From Aerococcaceae bacterium NML190073 (GTDB taxonomy: Bacteria > Bacillota > Bacilli > Lactobacillales > Aerococcaceae): a DNA stretch of 64,000 nucleotides. The position numbers and the translations under genes are program-made. How positions within the stretch are numbered: position 1 is the first letter of the stretch; each line of letters opens with the position of its first letter. This document shows, piece after piece, positions 26,517-35,329 of the stretch. The notes beneath the pieces were generated by a model. The model ran no database searches and was not told the DNA's origin. It saw only the letters and a program-made list of their open reading frames with translations. Where the stretch lies: NCBI GenBank assembly GCA_026131555.1, contig JAMXJH010000006.1, positions 82,282-146,281 of the forward strand, read 5' to 3'.

Positions 26517-26544
26517 ATTATAGCATACTCCCTTTTAATTTCAA
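26517..26544 (-). promoter_or_regulatory. Promoter of the lysine-riboswitch leader
   Basis: Minus strand TTGAAA (26539-26544), 16-base spacer, TATAAT (26517-26522) with TGC before it (extended -10). Confidence 0.7.
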
Positions 26545-26583
26545 CTATTTCCATATAAAAGATACCTGCACTTCCATCAAAAT

Positions 26584-26609
26584 AAGGGAAAGACGGTCGT
26601 CCTTCCCTT
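26584..26609 (-). terminator. Terminator of the substrate-binding protein gene
   Basis: Stem AAGGGAA / TTCCCTT with internal GAC/GTC pairing, followed on the minus strand by TTATTTTG. It separates this gene from the riboswitch unit. Confidence 0.65.
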
Positions 26610-26624
26610 CAAAATGTATTGCTT

Positions 26625-27437
26625 TTATTCGCTAGCCGGTTGGTTTTTGATAGCTTCTTCCATCATCTTATCGCGTTCTGCTTGCGAGATTGCTTTCAAT
26701 GCTTCGTTTACTTGCGCCGTAAGGTCGCTGCCTTTTTTGACACCGATAGCCAATAGCTTATCTTCATCCGCAACTTCAAATGGCAATTCGATATAGATAA
26801 ATTGATCATTAGCGGCGGTTGCTGATTGCGCTTCGGGAACTTCAGAAATATAAGCATCTATCTTTCCAGATTCTAAAGCCACGCGCATAACCGGAAATGA
26901 CTTTTGAGCTTGCTCGACAGTTGCACCGACAAGTTGATTGAGTAAATCATAATGCAAAGTGCCCAACTGCCCGGTTACTTTTGCATTGGCAAAATCAGTA
27001 AGTTTTGTTGCTGAAGCGAATGACGAATCTTTGCGCATGACAAGTACGAATTGTGAGGCATAGTAAGCATCTGTAAAGTCCACGACTTTCGCACGCTCCG
27101 CTGTAGGTGACATTCCGGCGATAATTAAATCTACCTTACCGGCTTGCAATGCTGGAACCAGTCCGTCCCATTCCGTCTTTACTACTTCAACCTTACGACC
27201 TAATGCTTCGCCGATTTTGCGAGCGATTTGCACGTCATAACCATTCGCAAAACTATTCGTACCTTGAATCGGAACCGCATCATTGCTGTCATCTTTCTGT
27301 GTCCAGTTATACGGCGGATATCCGGCTTCCATACCGATTAGCAATGGTTTGTCTGCTGATGTGTTCGCGCCTGAGTTGCCACAAGCAACTAAGACAAACG
27401 CCAAAAAGGTCAAAATGAGTGCTTGTATTTTTTTCAT
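26625..27437 (-). CDS. Amino-acid ABC transporter substrate-binding lipoprotein
   Basis: 270 residues. Signal peptide with lipobox LVACGNSG (Cys at about 19), then an SBP_bac_3 domain: LLIGMEAGYPPYNW, NGYDVQIARKIGEALGR, TEWDGLVPALQAGKVDLIIAGM and a LGTLHYDLL/DAYISE second lobe. Presumably binds the amino acid for the permease/ATPase pair encoded downstream; the lysine riboswitch between them hints at lysine. It has its own promoter and terminator, so the receptor may be made in excess or used by another permease. Confidence 0.88.
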   Translation of the reverse strand: MKKIQALILTFLAFVLVACGNSGANTSADKPLLIGMEAGYPPYNWTQKDDSNDAVPIQGTNSFANGYDVQIARKIGEALGRKVEVVKTEWDGLVPALQAGKVDLIIAGMSPTAERAKVVDFTDAYYASQFVLVMRKDSSFASATKLTDFANAKVTGQLGTLHYDLLNQLVGATVEQAQKSFPVMRVALESGKIDAYISEVPEAQSATAANDQFIYIELPFEVADEDKLLAIGVKKGSDLTAQVNEALKAISQAERDKMMEEAIKNQPASE

Positions 27438-27469
27438 TGTCGTCTACCACCTTTCATTCAATTAAATTC

Positions 27470-27498
27470 AGTATACTGACTGTTCTGACAGATTGCAA
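27470..27498 (-). promoter_or_regulatory. Promoter of the substrate-binding protein gene
   Basis: Minus strand TTGCAA (27493-27498), 17-base spacer, TATACT (27470-27475), 33 bases upstream of the start codon. Confidence 0.65.
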
Positions 27499-27510
27499 GC
27501 GCCTGAGATA

Positions 27511-27981
27511 CTACTGAATAACTACCTCGCGCTGAAACGGATCAATACTGAATCCTTGAGCCAATACCAGCTTAGCATATTCTTTAGCGCCAAATAGTGA
27601 GTGATCTTTATAGTTGCCGCATTCTTTAGCAGTTGTTGCAGGCACAACTTCTGTTATGAGTACTTTTTGCAACACATTGCGAACAGCGACGGCAACTTCT
27701 TGTGGTGTATGCTCATCCCAAATCACCAAATAATAGCCTGTGCGGCATCCCATCGGCGACACATCCACAATGCCCTGCAATTCATCACGCAGATTGATTG
27801 CGATTAAATGCTCCAATGTATGCAATGCTCCCGTTGGCAAAGCATCTTCATTCGGTTGCAAAAAACGAATATCGTACTTCTGAAGCAAGGCGCCTGTTTC
27901 ATGGCGTTCCTCCCCCGCTAAACGGACATAGGGTGCTTTAACTGCATTGTGATCTAATTCAAAACTTTCTACTTTTGCCAT
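27511..27981 (-). CDS. luxS: S-ribosylhomocysteine lyase LuxS
   Basis: 156 residues. The metal-site HTLEH motif (about residues 53-57) and the distal Cys in TTAKECGNYKDHSL are present, as is the catalytic Cys in DVSPMGCRTGYY. LuxS splits S-ribosylhomocysteine into homocysteine and DPD, the AI-2 precursor, in the activated methyl cycle. It stands alone. Start ATG follows AGAGGAGAGAAGATA. Confidence 0.97.
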   Translation of the reverse strand: MAKVESFELDHNAVKAPYVRLAGEERHETGALLQKYDIRFLQPNEDALPTGALHTLEHLIAINLRDELQGIVDVSPMGCRTGYYLVIWDEHTPQEVAVAVRNVLQKVLITEVVPATTAKECGNYKDHSLFGAKEYAKLVLAQGFSIDPFQREVVIQ

Positions 27982-28114
27982 TATCTTCTCTCCTCTTTTC
28001 TCATTAAATTCAGTCTACACAATTTAGTAGAAAGTGACAATCTTTTTGGCAATGTTATTTATCTCGTGCTTCCCTCAATTCATACTCATCTTTAATCCTT
28101 ACAAACATTTATGT

Positions 28115-28120
28115 TATAAT
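28115..28120 (+). promoter_or_regulatory. Extended -10 promoter for the DUF1576 gene
   Basis: TATAAT preceded by TGT (TGn extended -10), about 30 bases upstream of the start; -35 is poor. Confidence 0.45.
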
Positions 28121-28150
28121 GAACTTATCTGATTTACAATGAGGTGTTTT

Positions 28151-29425
28151 ATGAAAGCAGTGAAACAGCATTTCGATAAACAATCTACACGCAAACTTTT
28201 CATTTTGCTCTTTAGTTTAGTGACTTTTGGTTTTGCTTGGTTGATGCCGGATAGACACGAGATGCTCAATAATTATTGGTACTTGTTGACACATCAAACT
28301 TATTTGATGCATGACTTGTTTGACGTGGTTGGGCTATCCGCTACTTTCTTCAATATTGCCTTGCATTTCCTAACTGCCTACTATTTGATGAGCCGTAACG
28401 AACGCTCTAATGTGAACGGTCTCCAAATGGCTGCCATCGGCATTTTTGTCGGACACGGATTTTTTGGAACGCACATCGGCAATATCATTCCGATTATTCT
28501 CGGTGTTGTCCTCTATGCCAAATGGACACATCAGTCATTCAAACTGTACACAACTGTCAGTTTGTTTGCTACTGCAACTGCGCCAATCGTTTCTTACGTA
28601 ATGGTCACACCAGCACCGACAATCCAGTCAGCTATTCTGGGAATTGGTGCCGGCTTACTGATTGGTTTCATTGCGCCACCATTGGCTGAGCAATTCCTTA
28701 AGTTTCACCATGGATTTACTTTATACAACTTCGGTTTCACCACCGGAATCATTGCGATGTTCTTTATCCTGTTGTTCCCTTACTTCAATTGGACTATCGA
28801 ACCGCAATCTTTTCTGAGCAATCAATATCATCATTATTTGCTTGTTTATTATTTGTTACTCTTGCTTCTGTTAGCCGGATTCGCTCTGTGGCATATGCGC
28901 GATGCTTGGGCAAAATATGCAACCTTAATTAAAAGTTCCGGTCGCGTACCGGATGACTTTGTGTCAAAGTTTGGATTAAACAGCGCACTCTTAAATATGG
29001 CGCTGAATGGACTTATGTTCTTCGTGCTCTTGCTGTTGCTAAACGTCACTTTCACAGGACCAATTCTAGGTGGATTATGTTCGATTATCGGATTCAGCGC
29101 CTTCGGCAAACACCCTCGTAACTGCCTTCCGATTGCTGTGGGCGTTATTCTAGCAGCCAGCTTACTGCAAGTGCCATTAACCGACCAACGTGTTGTGTTA
29201 GCTATCTTATTTGGAACAGCACTGAGCCCGATTGCCGGTTTCTACGGCTTAGGTTATGGCGTTGTTGCCGGATTTTTGCATTACAATCTAACCGCTGTTG
29301 TGTTCCCGCTACATCAAGGAATGACACTGTATAACAACGGCTTCACAACCGGCTTCGTTGCCGCTTTTCTCGTGCCAATTATCGACACGATTCAAGACCA
29401 CAAACACTATTGGACTAAAAAATAA
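28151..29425 (+). CDS. DUF1576-family integral membrane protein
   Basis: 424 residues with about ten to eleven hydrophobic segments. Two internally similar halves carry repeated HGFTLYNFGFTTG (about 195) and HQGMTLYNNGFTTG (about 398) motifs, so the protein looks like a duplicated transporter-like fold. The repeated YNxGFTTG motif is what I associate with DUF1576; function unknown. An earlier in-frame ATG at 28139 overlaps the GAGGTG box that serves the ATG at 28151, so I chose the latter. Followed eleven bases later by a small soluble-protein gene. Confidence 0.75.
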   Translation: MKAVKQHFDKQSTRKLFILLFSLVTFGFAWLMPDRHEMLNNYWYLLTHQTYLMHDLFDVVGLSATFFNIALHFLTAYYLMSRNERSNVNGLQMAAIGIFVGHGFFGTHIGNIIPIILGVVLYAKWTHQSFKLYTTVSLFATATAPIVSYVMVTPAPTIQSAILGIGAGLLIGFIAPPLAEQFLKFHHGFTLYNFGFTTGIIAMFFILLFPYFNWTIEPQSFLSNQYHHYLLVYYLLLLLLLAGFALWHMRDAWAKYATLIKSSGRVPDDFVSKFGLNSALLNMALNGLMFFVLLLLLNVTFTGPILGGLCSIIGFSAFGKHPRNCLPIAVGVILAASLLQVPLTDQRVVLAILFGTALSPIAGFYGLGYGVVAGFLHYNLTAVVFPLHQGMTLYNNGFTTGFVAAFLVPIIDTIQDHKHYWTKK

Positions 29426-29436
29426 GGAGAATCTCT

Positions 29437-29781
29437 ATGCTTGCCGAAAAAAATAAAGCAACCCGTATTATGAAAGAAATTGTCAGTTACTTTCTAGATA
29501 ATGAATTGAATGATTTTGACTTGAAATTTCAAATTGACGAGAAAGAATTCCATTTAACCATCAGCGCACCCGCACAACAACAACCGGACAGTTTCGATAA
29601 ATTATTACAAGATTTGGAAACGGAACGCCAAATCGAAATCGACGAATACTATAATGCTCTCATTGGTAGCAATTGTTATCAACATGATTACAGCTTTCTC
29701 GGGAAAGCCATCGACCATGCTGAAGGGCAATTCGAGAACGGTATTCTGACACTTAGTATTTGGCGTTATAACATTTACTAA
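29437..29781 (+). CDS. Small hypothetical protein co-transcribed with DUF1576 gene
   Basis: 114 residues, no membrane segment. N-terminal helix (KATRIMKEIVSYFLDNEL), then strands and helices: DFDLKFQIDEKEFHLTISAP, DKLLQDLETERQIEIDEYYNAL and a C-terminal GILTLSIWRYNIY. I do not recognise a named family. It starts eleven bases after the DUF1576 stop with AAGGAGAATCTCT, so the two are one operon and may work together. Confidence 0.65.
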   Translation: MLAEKNKATRIMKEIVSYFLDNELNDFDLKFQIDEKEFHLTISAPAQQQPDSFDKLLQDLETERQIEIDEYYNALIGSNCYQHDYSFLGKAIDHAEGQFENGILTLSIWRYNIY

Positions 29782-29800
29782 GAACTATCTTTCTACCAAA

Positions 29801-29860
29801 AAACTCCTTTCAACACGATGTGCGCCCTCTATTAGTCGCCTCGAATGTTGAAAGGGGTTT
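29801..29860. terminator. Bidirectional terminator after the DUF1576 operon
   Basis: Fourteen-base stem with one G-T pair and near-perfect match (AACTCCTTTCAACA / TGTTGAAAGGGGTT), A-run left and T-run right; it can also end the convergent operon 29912-35034. Confidence 0.7.
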
Positions 29861-29911
29861 TTACTTTTCATTGATGAGCATCAATGATGCGCATTCACAC
29901 GCATCTTAATT

Positions 29912-30844
29912 TTATAGGCGTAGCAACAGCATATTTGACGTTAATCCGGCAGCCGTCCCGCAGAGCAATACCGTATTATTCTCTTTGGCTCTGCCCGTTT
30001 GTAACGCATGATACAGCATATACGGAATGGATACAGACACTTGATTTCCGTAGTCTTTCACAAGATTGATATACTGTTCTTCCCTAATGCCCAATTTTTT
30101 CATAATCAATGCCAATGCGCGACTTGCCTGATGAGGAACAACCAAGTCAACTTCGTCCAGTCGTACATTGTACTTTGATGTAAATTCATCAAACATTGGC
30201 GGTAATTTTTTTGCTGAAATGCTCAATATTCTTTTGCCATCCATGGAAAACAAATAATCTTCTCGCGTTTCTTCTGAATAGAATGACGCATTCAAACCTG
30301 TTAATCCACCGCGAATTTCTGTCATGTGCGCACCCTCTGACCAAGTTTTCTGCATGCTGGCGATGACTCCTTGGATAGGGTTATCGGATTTTTCAATAAT
30401 AAATGCGCATGCTCCATCTGAAAATAGTTCATAACTTTCCTTCTGGTTCTCATTCAATCCCATGGAAGCCAGTTCACTGGATACAATGAGTACTCTGTTA
30501 TATTTGCCTCCATGAATCAAATAAGACATTGTATCTAAGGCGGTCACAAAACTTGTACATGTTGAATTGATATCGAAAGCTGGAATGTCTGTTCCCAACG
30601 CAATTTTTTCATGAATAAGTGCTGCTGTACATGGAATCGGTTGTACAGGAACGGCGCTGGCTGACACAATGCAATCAATCTCTTCAATACCAATGTTCGC
30701 CTGTTCTAAAGCTCTCAGACACGCTTGTGCCGCCATATCCAGTTGAGTCTCTTCCTCTGTGCACCAATATCTCGTTTCACCATTAAATTCGACTGTATTT
30801 TTCGGCAAATAGCCTCCATAACCAATTATCTTAATATTTCTCAT
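29912..30844 (-). CDS. 3-oxoacyl-ACP synthase III-like ketosynthase (FabH/OleA-type fold)
   Basis: 310 residues from the ATG at 30844 (GAGAGGGG upstream). The thiolase-fold triad is intact: Cys96 in DINSTCTSF, His238 in VVPHQAS and Asn267 in KDYGNQVS. The family condenses an acyl-CoA or acyl-ACP with malonyl-ACP or another acyl-CoA. It is the last gene of a five-gene operon and not in a fab cluster, so a role in housekeeping fatty-acid synthesis is unlikely. With the adenylating enzyme and extended SDR next to it, it recalls OleA of long-chain olefin synthesis, but a FabH-like decarboxylating enzyme is equally possible. One base separates it from the preceding stop. Confidence 0.82.
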   Translation of the reverse strand: MRNIKIIGYGGYLPKNTVEFNGETRYWCTEEETQLDMAAQACLRALEQANIGIEEIDCIVSASAVPVQPIPCTAALIHEKIALGTDIPAFDINSTCTSFVTALDTMSYLIHGGKYNRVLIVSSELASMGLNENQKESYELFSDGACAFIIEKSDNPIQGVIASMQKTWSEGAHMTEIRGGLTGLNASFYSEETREDYLFSMDGKRILSISAKKLPPMFDEFTSKYNVRLDEVDLVVPHQASRALALIMKKLGIREEQYINLVKDYGNQVSVSIPYMLYHALQTGRAKENNTVLLCGTAAGLTSNMLLLRL

Positions 30845-30845
30845 A

Positions 30846-32120
30846 CTAAAAGCCCCTCTCAACTCGTTTCATTTTTCTCAATAGATTTGTCGTATAAGTA
30901 TCAAAAACAACATTTACTTCTTCAATATTAAATTTATCAAATAAAGTTTCAAACTCCTTGCGAATTTGCATTTGAACCTGTTCTGTTACGCAATCAATAT
31001 ACACAATAATCTCCGTTTTGGATTTCTGATAAACACGGTACTCCTTGATGTCCGGCACATAAATGACACAACGGCTAATATAATCCGGAAACACACTGAT
31101 TTCTTTTCCTTCTCGCGTATTAAATAAAAAGACATCATCCATTCTACCTTCAATTTTCTCAATAACCATCAAGGCACTTCCGCACGGACATTTCTTATCA
31201 CTTTCAACCAAGATATCATTCAAGCGATAACGTACAATCGGCTGTGATGACCTGACGAAATCCGTGATAATCGGAATAAACCGCCGTTCGTCCACATATT
31301 CTTTCTCAATGTACGCAATATCCTCATTCAAATGAAATGAGCCGCACTCACAAGTATATCCTAAGAATCCTTCTGTACATTGATACACTTGGTGAATAAA
31401 TGGTTGCTTGAATATTCTCCGGAAGTATTCGGAATCTTCTTGTGTTAACACCTCTGCCACTGAAATTACCTTAATCGGTTGAATCGATAACTTATTATCT
31501 TCAACAAATTTCGCTAATATCATTAGCACAGACGGCGGCGCAATCAGTATAGTGGGTTGGAACTGTTGGAGTATTTCCACTTGTTCCTCCATGCTTTTGG
31601 ATATATCGAAATACTTGAAGTCCAACACACGACTCTTAGCCCCTTCATAAAGGTTATTATCCGCTCGTAAGAAAAACGCCACTTTATGATTTAGTAAACG
31701 ACGTGAAGGGAGTAATTTCGCCATAATGCCGCCTACCCACGTCGCGATTTCATCATCACTTACGATGAACAAACCTCTATGCCCACTGGTGCCTGAAGAT
31801 AGCCCTACTGAAATCCCTTGTAATTTTTCTTGGAACTCCCGTGTTTTCTCACTGTGAATCGCCAATTCTAAAGCTTGTTCTTTATCTATCCCTACCGTAT
31901 TCAGTTGATTGAAATTATCCATCATAATTTGTTTGTTCATATACGGGATAGCCTCAAAAGAGTCCATATTCATTTCCCTAAAATAAGGCGAATGGGTTTG
32001 AATAAATTTGAGATGTCTCGCTAATTTCTTTTGTTGATACCGCTCCAGTTGTTGCCTATCTTTAAATTTTAGTAGCCATCTAAATTTCACGAAGTTTTTC
32101 ACAGCTAACCATTTATTCAT
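30846..32120 (-). CDS. F390-synthetase/PaaK-like adenylate-forming enzyme
   Basis: 424 residues of the ANL adenylating superfamily, PaaK/F390-synthetase-like branch. The ATP-binding loop is SVGLSSGTSGHRGLF (about 106-120), followed by YQCTEGFLGY (A5 region) and RYRLNDIL (A7); the C-terminal LLRKMKRV provides the A10-type Lys. Two CxCG pairs (TCECGSF and KCPCGSA) could bind zinc as in PaaK relatives. Such enzymes activate a carboxylate as acyl-AMP, then pass it to a thiol, amine or hydroxyl. Its eight-base overlap with the upstream MBL gene shows it is part of the operon. The acid substrate is unknown. Confidence 0.8.
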   Translation of the reverse strand: MNKWLAVKNFVKFRWLLKFKDRQQLERYQQKKLARHLKFIQTHSPYFREMNMDSFEAIPYMNKQIMMDNFNQLNTVGIDKEQALELAIHSEKTREFQEKLQGISVGLSSGTSGHRGLFIVSDDEIATWVGGIMAKLLPSRRLLNHKVAFFLRADNNLYEGAKSRVLDFKYFDISKSMEEQVEILQQFQPTILIAPPSVLMILAKFVEDNKLSIQPIKVISVAEVLTQEDSEYFRRIFKQPFIHQVYQCTEGFLGYTCECGSFHLNEDIAYIEKEYVDERRFIPIITDFVRSSQPIVRYRLNDILVESDKKCPCGSALMVIEKIEGRMDDVFLFNTREGKEISVFPDYISRCVIYVPDIKEYRVYQKSKTEIIVYIDCVTEQVQMQIRKEFETLFDKFNIEEVNVVFDTYTTNLLRKMKRVERGF

Positions 32121-32916
32121 CCGTAAACAACTCCTTTTGATTATATTTGTCGTGACTAAACCATAATCGTATGCCGTCTTTTCTCATATGCTCCAATACT
32201 TGAGTGCTTTTCATATAGGCTGCGTAATCATTTTGTACTAATCTGGCAAAAAGTTTCATATCTTTCGCCTTATCCAACAAATCTAATCCCCAGCAAGTAT
32301 CCGCCCCAAGAAACATTTGCTCATTTATCAGAGCACAAATTTGCCCGTAAGCATGCCCATCTAAATTTGTAATTAACACACTTCGATCTGAAAATAAATC
32401 ATAAGCGCTGAAATAAGATGTTGAGCAACTACGTAAATCATCATCTTTTAAAATAATTAACTGATCCTCAAACCAACTTGGAATCAATTTCGGGATGATT
32501 AAATCTCGGATCTTCGGATTTTTATAGTTGATGTACGCTTTTTCTGAAATGATGACTTTTGCTTGCTTGAATTTCGCTAATCCTCCCACATGATCCGGAT
32601 GCAAATGCGATAAAATGATGTAATTTATTGCACTAGGTTGAATTCCTTCTTGCTTCAATTGATAATCTATTATATCCTCTTGCGTTACAAAAGTAGGATT
32701 TAATAAATGATACAACTTCCCGATTACACCCGCGTTGTAAATATCAAGTGAGTATCCGGTATCAAACAATATATATCCGTGAAGTCGATGATGTAGCAGA
32801 AAAACACCGGCGGCAAACTTCCTCAATTCTTTCGGCGTATGCTTAAATACTGCCTTCAAATTATTCACACAATAGCCACAAGCATAATAGCTAAGCTTTG
32901 TTATATTGTTCGGCAT
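32113..32916 (-). CDS. Metallo-beta-lactamase-fold hydrolase (lactonase-like)
   Basis: 267 residues. The dinuclear-metal motif HxHxDH is SHLHPDHVGG (about 109-118), with a further His in NLDGHAYGQ and Asp in FLGADTCWG, the layout of AHL-lactonase-like enzymes. It would hydrolyse an ester, thioester or lactone. It starts 26 bases inside the 3' end of the SDR gene and overlaps the adenylating enzyme gene by eight bases. In the operon it could play the part that OleB (a different fold) plays in olefin clusters, or release a product; this is inference. Confidence 0.82.
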   Translation of the reverse strand: MPNNITKLSYYACGYCVNNLKAVFKHTPKELRKFAAGVFLLHHRLHGYILFDTGYSLDIYNAGVIGKLYHLLNPTFVTQEDIIDYQLKQEGIQPSAINYIILSHLHPDHVGGLAKFKQAKVIISEKAYINYKNPKIRDLIIPKLIPSWFEDQLIILKDDDLRSCSTSYFSAYDLFSDRSVLITNLDGHAYGQICALINEQMFLGADTCWGLDLLDKAKDMKLFARLVQNDYAAYMKSTQVLEHMRKDGIRLWFSHDKYNQKELFTDE

Positions 32917-33871
32917 ATTTCATAATCCCCTCTTGTAATGTCATTTGAGGCACATAATTCAATTCATTTCTCGCTTTTGAGATATCCAATGTCTGGCTGT
33001 AAGCTAAAGTACAGATGCCATATTTTGTAAAGATAGGTTCTTTATAGATACGAAATATCTTATACAATCGTTCAATCAAGCAGCTTAAAGCATACAAGAC
33101 TTCACTATTCAATTTCAAATAGTTAGGTTGTACCCCTAATGAGTTGAACAGCGTCTCTAAAATTTCCTTAAATGGCTTAGGTTCTCCATTCGTAATATTG
33201 TAGCTATTCCCCACCGCATTTGGACTTTCTAAACATAGACGCAAAGCATAGGCGACATTTTCCACGCAGGTCATATCCACTATATTTCTTCCGTTGTTGA
33301 ATAATGGAATGCCAATTTTTGCATTTGCTCGTATTAAACGTGGGATAATGCTAGGGTCACCTACTCCAAACAAGCCTCTTGGTCTCACAATGACCCAATC
33401 GAGATTGGCGGTTGCCTTAATCTGCTGTTCGGCGATAATTTTACTTTCGATATAAAAATTTAATGTATTTGATTCGTATACATCGGTTTCTTTAATATCC
33501 AATCTATTTGCTTTACGTGCATATATACTAGGAGAAGACACATAAACGAAACGCTTTACTTGATGCTGTAAACAACCTTCCACCAAATTCATTGTCCCGC
33601 GAACATTAGCATTAATGAAGTCGTTTCTTTTGCCCCAAATCGTTGAGAGTGCTCCACAATGAATGACTGCATCGACACCTTCCGTTGCCTTTATCGCCAC
33701 TTCTTTATTGCAAAAATCCCCAATAAAAATATCTACTCGCTCTCGTTTCAACGCTTTCATCTTCTGCTCATTTCTACCGAAAGCAAGCACATCATAACCA
33801 TGCGATACAAGTTCTTCAATCACATATTTTCCTAAGAAACCGTACGCTCCCGTTACCAGTATTCTCGCCAT
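32891..33871 (-). CDS. NAD(P)-dependent extended SDR (3-beta-HSD/OleD-like)
   Basis: 326 residues. Rossmann motif GAYGFLG (about 8-14), catalytic Ser in VYVSSPSIY and Tyr-Lys in NFYIESKIIAEQ, then RPRGLFGVGDPSIIPR, as in 3-beta-hydroxysteroid dehydrogenase/OleD-type reductases. It should reduce a keto group or epimerise a sugar or lipid intermediate. In the operon, a beta-keto product of the ketosynthase is the obvious candidate substrate. It starts two bases after the glycosyltransferase stop. Confidence 0.85.
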   Translation of the reverse strand: MARILVTGAYGFLGKYVIEELVSHGYDVLAFGRNEQKMKALKRERVDIFIGDFCNKEVAIKATEGVDAVIHCGALSTIWGKRNDFINANVRGTMNLVEGCLQHQVKRFVYVSSPSIYARKANRLDIKETDVYESNTLNFYIESKIIAEQQIKATANLDWVIVRPRGLFGVGDPSIIPRLIRANAKIGIPLFNNGRNIVDMTCVENVAYALRLCLESPNAVGNSYNITNGEPKPFKEILETLFNSLGVQPNYLKLNSEVLYALSCLIERLYKIFRIYKEPIFTKYGICTLAYSQTLDISKARNELNYVPQMTLQEGIMKYAEQYNKA

Positions 33872-33873
33872 GC

Positions 33874-35034
33874 TTATCCCTCTTTCAAAAACTGATTGAT
33901 AATATTTACCGCAAGCGCAGTACCATCATAAGACTTCATAATCGTTGAAAATTGTGCCACATTGTCAGTCAGCTGTTCTTTCAATTGCTCCAGCCGCTTG
34001 AAATCAAACGGTTTGTTCAATGGCATATGGAGTCCCAGTCCTAATTTATCAACGATTGTCGCCGTCATTCTATGTTCTTCTTGCGATGGAATGCACACCT
34101 GAACAACAGACTGATATAGACTTTCGTACACACTACTTAAGCCGCCATGGTTAATAAACAAATCACATTGCGGTAACAACTTCAATTGAACGGTAAAAGG
34201 AACACACTCCACTCCGGGGAATTTGGACTCTAACTCCAATTGTCCAACCGTTACAATCACTTTCTTTTGTTGCAGCGCTTCATTTGACAGTATATCAGTT
34301 AAAAGAGATTCATTTTCTGTCAAAATCGTACCAAGTGATACGTACACATCATAGTGTGAATAATCTTCATGTCGCAAGTTGATTCGTTCCTTAATCGTTG
34401 TTCCCACAAATTCAAAGGTTGAATTAAAGGTCTTAACAAAAGGTTGGAATTCTTTTGGGGAGAAAACAATTGTTTTTTGCCCGGCATTCACAAAGAAATC
34501 CATAAGTTTTAAGCGTGCAATGCCGTGTTGCTTTCTGTATTTATTTTCTTCTCTTATTTTACGGAAAATTTGGCGATGATGTTTCAAGTATAATTGTATT
34601 GTTGACCAAAACATATTCGAGAACACAAACGTATAGGCGTTGTAAGCGAGTGTGGTACAAAAACAAATATGCGGTTTATTCAATTTTAACGCAATATTTT
34701 TCGCATAAGAACACATTGAGTCGTACAGGATTAAATCTGCATCTTGCAAGTTGGTATCTTCAATATAAGTTGTATAACAAATGCGATTCAACTCCAATAA
34801 GTTGTCAAATAATACATAAAAATTCGAAATTAGATGACTTAAATTGTATTCACTATCGAAATCAATTATATATTCAATAAATTGTGCCCCGCTACTTTCA
34901 ACGAACGAACGATATTTCGCAGAACAATACCATTTGACGCTATGTCCCTGAGCCACTAATTCTTTAATGACAGGGTAAACTGAAATAAGATGCCCATAAG
35001 CCGGCGTCGAAAAAAATATAATATTACTTCCCAT
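33874..35034 (-). CDS. GT1/MGT-family glycosyltransferase
   Basis: 386 residues, GT-B fold of the UGT/macrolide glycosyltransferase type. N-terminal acceptor domain begins with IIFFSTPAYGHLISVYPVI; the donor site has VYVSLGTIL and the INHGGLSSVYESL segment (His-Gly-Gly, about 313-325) followed by PSQEEHRMTA. It would transfer a hexose from a nucleotide sugar to a small hydrophobic acceptor. First gene of the operon; the others suggest a fatty-acid-derived acceptor. Start ATG follows GAGGTAAGTAAG. Enzymes of this class also inactivate macrolides, so self-protection or drug modification remains possible. Confidence 0.85.
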   Translation of the reverse strand: MGSNIIFFSTPAYGHLISVYPVIKELVAQGHSVKWYCSAKYRSFVESSGAQFIEYIIDFDSEYNLSHLISNFYVLFDNLLELNRICYTTYIEDTNLQDADLILYDSMCSYAKNIALKLNKPHICFCTTLAYNAYTFVFSNMFWSTIQLYLKHHRQIFRKIREENKYRKQHGIARLKLMDFFVNAGQKTIVFSPKEFQPFVKTFNSTFEFVGTTIKERINLRHEDYSHYDVYVSLGTILTENESLLTDILSNEALQQKKVIVTVGQLELESKFPGVECVPFTVQLKLLPQCDLFINHGGLSSVYESLYQSVVQVCIPSQEEHRMTATIVDKLGLGLHMPLNKPFDFKRLEQLKEQLTDNVAQFSTIMKSYDGTALAVNIINQFLKEG

Positions 35035-35148
35035 CTTACTTACCTCACAAAGTTTATTTCAAACTCTTATCCCAATTACAGTTTGATTCATTAATTAAGC
35101 GCTTTCCATCGATGAACGAACCTATCCTTTTAGTTTATTTTTAGTATG

Positions 35149-35177
35149 AGCATACACCTTTCTTATTCATTTTTCAA
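35149..35177 (-). promoter_or_regulatory. Putative promoter of the glycosyltransferase-led operon
   Basis: Minus strand TTGAAA (35172-35177), 17-base spacer, TATGCT (35149-35154), giving a leader of about 110 bases. The rest of 35035-35330 shows only the terminator of the next gene. Confidence 0.4.
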
Positions 35178-35270
35178 CAACAACGTATCACAATATCTTG
35201 TTTCTAACAGAGGTCCACTTGACTAAAACAACGAACAATCGCTCTATTCACGTTGAAATATACACAAAAA

Positions 35271-35302
35271 GCAACAGCAAAGAAACCAGTTCTTACTGTT
35301 GC
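35271..35302 (-). terminator. Terminator of the seven-domain LPKTG protein gene
   Basis: Seven-base stem GCAACAG / CTGTTGC with 18-base loop, followed on the minus strand by CTTTTTGTG. Confidence 0.55.
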
Positions 35303-35329
35303 CCATTTCGTGTGATAATTTATCGAATT

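Noticed and set aside
30846..32120. Phenylacetate-CoA ligase (PaaK) proper
   Set aside because: Only the ATP-binding and Cys features are shared; no other phenylacetate genes are nearby and the sequence fits the F390-synthetase-related branch better.
35111..35126. cre site before the glycosyltransferase operon
   Set aside because: Only the AAAGCGCTT core matches; the outer TG/CA bases do not.
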